A program made the position numbers and the translations under genes. Positions 58,171 to 64,000 of a stretch of DNA of 64,000 nucleotides are shown here, in pieces. Positions within the stretch are counted from its first letter, which is position 1; each line of letters begins with the position of its first letter. The notes below the pieces were generated by a model. The model did no database searches. It worked only from the letters and a program-made list of their open reading frames with translations, and was not told the origin of the DNA. Source of the stretch: Chrysogorgia sp. JL179-B06 (lineage: Eukaryota > Cnidaria > Anthozoa > Scleralcyonacea > Chrysogorgiidae); assembly GCA_035772405.1 (NCBI GenBank), contig JAYKKM010000375.1:3492001-3556000 (forward strand), given 5' to 3'.

Positions 58171-59908
58171 CCCGCGAAAGTGAACCCGGCGAATCCACCG
58201 ATAAAATGAAAGTGAACCCGGGTTGGGTTCATTTCTTGTCAGGGACCCAGAAATTTTTATGAGGTTATGTAAAACCAAGGTTAACAACAAGGGAACTAAC
58301 TGCGCAAGCGCAGGGGCATCCGAGTATCATATGACAAGCATGTTGGGATAAGGTCGACCATAATAGCGAGTGACCTTACGTAGCCAGAGCAGGACACGGC
58401 GGTAACGAGAGGGCGGTAACGAGAACGTGTGGAATTGAACATCCCACCAACCCTCGCTTTACACAAAGAAACAATGTGTAATAACAGTGTGATAGGTGCA
58501 GGTCGACAATAGGGCACACCCTGTGGTCAGATCAAGATCAGCTCGCGTTATCTTGACCTGAATATACAGACACTCAAAACCCTGTAGCAAGACCTCCAAG
58601 CACAGCGTTCGTTAAAAATGTCGCGTCAAAAATGTCGCTTACTGTTGATTCCTCACGAACGAAGTCACACACAGAATATAAAGCGCTGCTAAACAGTAGC
58701 GGCGCCACGGGGAAGACTGGGGGGACACGTCCCCCAGTTCTCTCCAAGGTCGACTTTCCAATTCGTCCAAATTCGAGGAGAAAAGTGTTGTGTTTTTTTT
58801 GGGAGGGGGGGGTAGGTATTTGACTGAGATTTGAAATCTGTCTCATGGGAACTACTGGCATAAGGGCAGGCAACCTACCTAAATAAACTTTTGAATATAA
58901 GAATGAAGACAAGTAATAAAATACCTGAGTGAATAGTCTTTATCGTTTTATCAATTTTTGAATTAAGCGGTATATATCATTAGTGTATCGCAGGCGCTGA
59001 TTACAACATCCGAATGAAACCCGAGCCTGATCGTTTTAAATTTCCGGAACGCGCTCGGGTTTCTTTCGACTTTTTTCTCAAATTACCTGCCGTGGGACAG
59101 ATTATAGAATGGCACTGTTAGATATCTCTCTTAATTTTCTGACAGTATCTAGTAATTGTCCATGAAGTATCCCATACAAAGACCTGAAATGTGTAGTTTG
59201 TAGTGTTGTTTTATGACGTTTTATAATTTTCAAAATTTGTAACATCTCCCCCAAAATGCAGGAAATGGCATATTTCAGAGACTCTAGATTACCAAAAGTT
59301 TCCAGGGGGCGGCGCCCTAGTGCTCGCGCCTTCGGCGTTCGCATTGTCCCCCCATTTTTCGTACCCTGGCGCCGCCCTACGCAACACAACACGTTTTATT
59401 ACATAAATATATATTTATCTTTATGTAATGACTTTCACAAATCCTCGCGAGGCTTGAGGGACATTTAATCACTAATTTCCCGACATGTCATTGGATTAGT
59501 TTGTAATACCATGTTTACCGACGAAATATAATTTGTTTTGTTTGAAATTCTTCGCAAATTCATTGACAATGCATGTTTATTGACAATCAAATGCATGTTC
59601 GCTCATGCATGTTAATGAGGGAAAATTAGAAATTTTCACTGCATGAACATAGTCAATGGTATACATGGTCTGGAAGCAGGCAAAGAGCATTGTTCTATGT
59701 TTTTGTGATCAGTTTGTGCACTTTCACGATAACTGAACACATTGTATTTTCTGTATAATGAAGCAGTTATCCAATAGCAACGTTTGGGTTTAATGTTGTT
59801 TAAATATTAATAAACCTAAAACAAAGGATTTGTGCACCTTCAGGTCCCCCTCAACATGAATCACAGTTCGATTGCTAGCCTCTTTGAAGTTTGTCGCGCT
59901 TCCAGATG

Positions 59909-59912
<4 letters not shown>
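58171..59912. other. GHR intron 1, no other gene
   Basis: Open frames on both strands here (58574-58912, 59102-59392) show no known domain. GC-rich islands near 58700 and 59310-59385 look like old repeat ends. Confidence 0.45.
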
Positions 59913-59979
<67 letters not shown>

Positions 59980-60038
59980 TATATATAAATATATATAAAT
60001 ATATATATAAATATATAAATATATTATATAAATATATT
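59913..60038. repeat. (TA)n with AAATATA variants, next to exon 2
   Basis: The tract ends within a few bases of the exon 2 acceptor, so the polypyrimidine tract of this intron is only about six bases. Confidence 0.93.
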
Positions 60039-60050
60039 ATTCCGCTTCAG

Positions 60051-60144
60051 GGACATCAACAATGGTGTTTATCGATGTGGCTTTGCCACCTCGCAAGAAT
60101 CTTACGACTCCGCTGTACTGACTCTATTTGAAGCACTTAACAAG
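60051..60144 (+). CDS. GHR / Xi-class GST, exon 2
   Basis: 94 bp between an acceptor (TTCCGCTTCAG) and a GTTTGT donor. In phase it continues exon 1 as [18 protein letters not shown], the NNGVYKxGFAxxQ signature of the family, and ends F-E-A-L-N-K in phase 0. Intron 1 (57851-60050) is 2.2 kb and full of repeats. Confidence 0.93.
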
Positions 60145-60654
60145 GTTTGTTGATAACGTGGAATATATATGATAATGAACGAAACTGTGTGTGGTTTCTT
60201 GAAATTATTTTTATGTACTAGAAATACGTTAACGCAACAACCCCTCGCGTTCGGTTCGAGTTTTTAGTTTTTGAAAATTTACCAAGGCAAATTACTGTAC
60301 GCAACCAACCTATCTGTCCATAAAGATCATAAATAAAACTAGAGGGGGCGCTGGGGCCAGAATTTGGTAACCAATTGAACGCCGCCATCTTGGGAAAATT
60401 GGAAGACAAACGTCTTGGTTCCAGGCCTTTTTCTGCGATTTGAGAACCTCCCGGTCCAAATTACATGGAATCGTAAATTTTCCAATTTTTGCGTTTCTTT
60501 TTCACTATTTTTCTATTTGGCGATTAAGCCTATTCATGTTCTATTGTTACTTGGACCATTTTCTGCTGTAAAAGATAGAAATGATTGGCTTAATATGATA
60601 TATAAAAATAAAATAATTGCCCTCCAATTTATCCAAGATGGCGGCGTTGGTTAC

Positions 60655-60838
60655 CTATCGTCTTTCTTATCTTCTTTCTTATCTTCTTTCTTATCGTCTT
60701 TCTTATCTTCTTTCTTATCTTCTTTCTTCTCTTCTTTCTTCTCTTCTTTCTTCTCTTCTTTCTTATCTTCTTTCTTCTCTTCTTTCTTCTCTTCTTTCTT
60801 CTCTTCTTTCTTCTCTTCTTTCTGATCTTCTTTCTTAG
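60655..60838 (+). repeat. Pyrimidine microsatellite (TCTTCTTTCT)n in intron 2
   Basis: About 18 copies of a 10-bp CT-only unit with A variants. The plus strand is nearly pure pyrimidine. Long open frames of S-F-L type here are artefacts. Confidence 0.93.
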
Positions 60839-60907
60839 GGAGCTCAGTGATAAGAGCGCTAGTACGTTAAGCCAGAGAAGCTTCGGTTCGATTCGGGCGC
60901 GCGGGTC
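60837..60907 (+). ncRNA. tRNA-like sequence (SINE head or tRNA relic)
   Basis: AGCTCAGTGATAAGAGCGC resembles a D-arm/A box, and 30 bases later GGTTCGATTCG matches a B box. An anticodon stem CTAGT/GCCAG with a 7-base loop can be drawn, but one mismatch, C at position 33 and a poor T-stem argue against a working tRNA. Confidence 0.45.
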
Positions 60908-60951
60908 AGATAACCTTTTAAGAAATATATATTAAATCCCGTCTTCGTTAA

Positions 60952-61838
60952 AGTGTCTATGCAATGAAAAATTGTAAAATAACTCTTTTGTTTGAAAGAA
61001 CTCTTTTGTTTGAAAGAACTCTTTTGTTTGAAAGAACTCTTGAAACTATAAAGACTAACCATTTACAACTTTTTCATATCTCACTTCACTCTTGAGATAT
61101 TAAGATTTGATGTAATATATGAACAACGAATTTGAGTGTTTCATCAGGTTTTCCAAAAACGAGAAAACATGATGAAAACACGAGCGCGAAGCACGAGTGT
61201 TTTTATTGTTTTCGAGTTTTTATTGTTTTTATTTTTATTGTTTTTTATATGCGTTTATATGGCTTCTCAATCGAACACGGATTTAATTGGACGTTTAGTT
61301 AAAACGCATTTGAGAACAAACCCTCATGGGATTGAACTCACGAGGGTGTGTAAAATGTATTCAGAAAATTAACAGACTCTGCGGTTGAGGATGAGCGAAG
61401 ACGGAGGCAGGTCGTTTCGTTCTCCATATTAATTAAGATCTCAGCAATTAGATCAAAACCGGGTTTGATCTAATAACTGTGGTGGTATATGATTTTTACT
61501 TGTTTTACTTGAGTATCCAGCCTCAGTCATGTGATAAAATAAGGGATTTCATATGTAATGATCATACTTATGACATCACAATGCATAATGACATGGAATC
61601 GTTTGATGATTTGCATATTTGAACCTGCATTTCAATTGATTTCATTACATAATCTCATAAGCGTTTATGCATTGTGATGTCATATACAAGTATGATCATT
61701 TACATATCAAACAAATCTTAATATCTCAAGAGTGAAGTGAGATATGAAAAAGTTGCAAATGGTTAGTCTTTATAGTTTCAAGAGTTCTTTCAAACAGAAG
61801 AGTTATTTTACAACTGAATGTTTCATTGCATAGGCACT
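60952..61838. mobile_element. TTAA-flanked fold-back element T7
   Basis: Ends AGTGTCTATGCAATGAAA and complement (AGTGCCTATGCAATGAAA). TTAA at 60948-60951 and 61839-61842. The left arm holds a triplicated 19-bp block (TTTGTTTGAAAGAACTCTT) present once in the right arm. A second inner palindrome (ATGATCATACTTATGACATC) lies at about 61555-61690. Located in GHR intron 2. Confidence 0.88.
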
Positions 61839-61851
61839 TTAACAAATTTTC

Positions 61852-62014
61852 AAATAGATTCCATTTTCGACCGTTGTCTGTTCAGTTATAGATACACAGA
61901 TGACGTCAGAACACGATTAGACAATAGTCGAGTGGGTCACTGATGTTCTTACCATGTTCTGACGTCTTTTGTGTTTCTATAACTGAACAGATAACGGCAA
62001 AATGGAATCTATTT
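61852..62014. repeat. 163-bp fold-back in GHR intron 2
   Basis: Arms AAATAGATTCCATTTT and complement, with TCTGTTCAGTTATAGA further in. No coding sequence. Confidence 0.7.
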
Positions 62015-62221
62015 GCTCTATAAATTAAAAATTGAAGTCATCTGACGTGATTTGACGTGATCTGACGTGAGCTGTGCGTCTGTCCTGTAATAGGCTGACA
62101 ACCAATAAGAATGCGCATATAGTAAACAGGTTATTGTATAAATAGAAATGATCTATATAGCTGGAGTGAGAGAGGTAATCCCACATAATTCACTTTTTCT
62201 TTGTTGAACCTGTATTTTAAG

Positions 62222-62338
62222 GTGGAAGAGATTCTTTCAAAGAGCCGATATTTAACTGGAAATAAACTGACTGAAGCTGATATCCGCCTCTTTACAACAC
62301 TGGTCCGTTTCGACTTAGTATATCACGGTCATTTTAAG
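62222..62338 (+). CDS. GHR / Xi-class GST, exon 3
   Basis: 117 bp, 39 codons, phase 0 on both sides, acceptor TATTTTAAG and donor GTAATC. It reads [15 protein letters not shown] then [12 protein letters not shown], the helical-domain signature. About 70-90 further residues are expected, beginning with C-N-K-type sequence; I find no such exon up to 64000, so the gene must continue outside. Confidence 0.93.
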
Positions 62339-62522
62339 GTAATCTTCACCATAATTTGGCGACTTGTACACTAAGAGGGTCATGTGAACTCCATCCTTCC
62401 AAAATAGCAGGTGTGGAAAATATAACTCTAGAAAACGGATACACCGTGGTCAGAGCAGCGTGGTGTTTTAAGAAAAAATACGGAGTTTTGTTTTTCAAGA
62501 CTTGTATTACCTTAATGAAAAT

Positions 62523-62760
62523 GGCACTGATCTCTAAATAAAGACTGGATCGAGCAACTATTGTTCAGAAAATGAAGCCGGAAGTAGCTCGTGGCGGCCA
62601 TCTTGTTGGGACCACGTATCTGTCTCTGACCTTTAAAGATGCTAAAATGAATTAGTTATCCAAGGTTTTCCCGTAATTTAGAGTAAGTAAGACAAACTAT
62701 ACGGCTCTGTAACAATAATAATGGGATTAGAGCGCGTGGCGGCCATATGGAGTTCAATGT
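62523..62760. repeat. Truncated copy of fold-back family F1
   Basis: Starts CACTGATCTCTAAATAAAGA and follows the F1 left arm through GGCGGCCATCTTGTTGGGAC and the inner GCGTGGCGGCCATAT, then stops. Confidence 0.7.
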
Positions 62761-63705
62761 TTATAATTTTTTAAACTTTTTTATAGTTCAGTGCATGGGC
62801 GTATTAGTTCTCGTTATATATTAGCCTGCCCTTTACTTGGTGTTAGTAATGCTTTTTGTCACGAATGCCATCATGACCTGCTCTTTTAATTGCGGGCCGT
62901 TGCTTAGTTCTCATTGTATAAACAAATAATTATACTGTTGTTTGAAACCAGTATATATTTTTGCTAATATATCTTCAGAAATATCAATAATTAAAATGGA
63001 ATACCTGTTTTTTAGTTTAACAAGATATAAATGATCTTCTAGTAATAGACCACCGTCAGAGACATGGATGCGCAAATAGAAGGCATTGACAAGCAAATAG
63101 AGTGAATTAACGAGCAAATAGCTAGTGACACGTTCAACCCTCGTAACCAGCCTTGTTAATTGGATTGTAACCGACCCCAAAACAACAAAGGTCCTAACCC
63201 TTTGGCAAACGTTTTCTTGAGAAATAAACCACCCCTAAAGCTATAGAATATCTCAAAGGAAAGTTAAATTATCTATTTACAACATACGTACAGCTTTATC
63301 CCGGTGGCTAACTTAGTTCTCTTTAAAAGCGCGGATAATCGAACATGCCCAAAATATAATTTTCCTAATACGGATACCATTGTAAACAAAAACACGGCTG
63401 TCTTCGACGAACGTTTTCTTGAGAAATAATCAACTCCCAAAGCTACAATATATATTAAAACAAAGATAAATTATCTGTTTACAATATGCGTACAGCTTAT
63501 CCTGCTAGCGAACGTAGTTTTCTTAAAAAGAGCGGATAATCGAACATATCGTAACGTGTTAATAATCCCACATCCAGTGGGCTGGTACGAGTACCATGTA
63601 TTTGTTCGTTAATGCCTTCTATTTGCTCGTCAATGCCTTGTATTTGCTCGTCGGTCACTTCCTTATATGGAATACGTACTAGAAGTACATATGGAGACAT
63701 GACAT
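62761..63705. other. No supported gene (GHR intron 3)
   Basis: Local direct repeats (TTTTCTTGAGAAATAA near 63213 and 63417; ATTTGCTCGTCAATGCCTT-like near 63600-63660), but no domain and no GHR exon. Confidence 0.45.
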
Positions 63706-63950
63706 ATCAATAGCGCCCATGCCCCATTGAATTGCGATGACGCTGGTCTATTACCAGAAGCTTATTTGCATCTTGTTAATAAATAACGTCATCATCGGTT
63801 CTATGAGGGTATAAATAGGACTCGTAACTTTCCAACGATCACCCCTGATGAAGACACTGGATTGGAGTGTCGAAACGTTGGGTCATTGACAGTAACTTTT
63901 AAAGTTACGTTTAAAAAACTTTCTAAGCCAGAATAGCGTCAAACTATGTT
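63706..63950. repeat. Dispersed repeat R7, uninterrupted copy (T4 empty site)
   Basis: Matches 6966-7545 minus the T4 insert; single TTAA at 63776-63779. The right part has CTGATGA, a 5-bp stem (GACAC/GTGTC) and GAAAC, then GTC: a hammerhead-like core with one extra A. Confidence 0.85.
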
Positions 63951-64000
63951 TGATCTTCAGAAATCAATTAATAATTAAAAAAAAATGTATAATTATGTGC

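Noticed and set aside
58063..58290. 75-codon repeat frame (D-S-R-K-G-F)
   Set aside because: Minisatellite artefact in intron 1.
60415..60838. 136-residue frame ending in S-F-L/S-S-F repeats
   Set aside because: Driven by the pyrimidine microsatellite inside GHR intron 2.
62356..62541. Candidate next GHR exon
   Set aside because: The translation does not match the expected family continuation after the H-G-H-F-K block.

Overview
This is a eukaryotic, intron-bearing, AT-rich window. It contains intronless class A GPCRs in tandem, a fragment of an animal-type UBX gene, and dense non-LTR, BEL/Pao, Penelope-like and fold-back elements. That mix fits an invertebrate animal, most likely an anthozoan cnidarian. 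The organism is an inference; nothing in the sequence fixes the genus.

Layout. 1-12 kb is mostly short fold-back (MITE-like) DNA. Within it lies the last exon of a UBXN10-like gene (6288-6883, minus). 12.0-13.5 kb has a possible first exon followed by a perfect-length 46 x 21-bp array. 14.4-17.4 kb is a broken LINE inserted into an older repeat. 18.6-25.0 kb is a complete but frame-broken BEL/Pao LTR retrotransposon with LTRs, PBS, PPT, gag and pol all recognisable. 26.4-27.1 kb is a 700-bp element with a 9-bp target duplication and a captured open frame. 27-50 kb is a segmental expansion of one GPCR unit on the minus strand: three intact receptors (28.5, 41.3 and 48.7 kb) and two pseudogenes (32.0 and 46.3 kb). 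This block is interrupted by a second LINE, two Penelope-like fragments, long (TA)n tracts and LINE tails. 53.9-56.2 kb is a third broken LINE. 57.3 kb to beyond the right edge is a multi-exon glutathionyl-hydroquinone reductase (Xi-class GST) gene, with three exons visible and transposon-filled introns.

How it hangs together. The only convincing host protein genes are the UBXN10-like gene, the GPCR family and the glutathionyl-hydroquinone reductase; they show no functional link. Most of the rest is mobile DNA, and many repeats occur twice in the window, so several insertions can be dated or proven internally. Two signals stand out. First, at least eight fold-back elements sit between TTAA duplications, two of them with the matching empty site elsewhere in the window, and one carries a THAP-domain remnant; together these point to Kolobok-type elements. 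Second, several small self-cleaving hammerhead-ribozyme-like folds lie beside (TA)n tracts and Penelope-like fragments.
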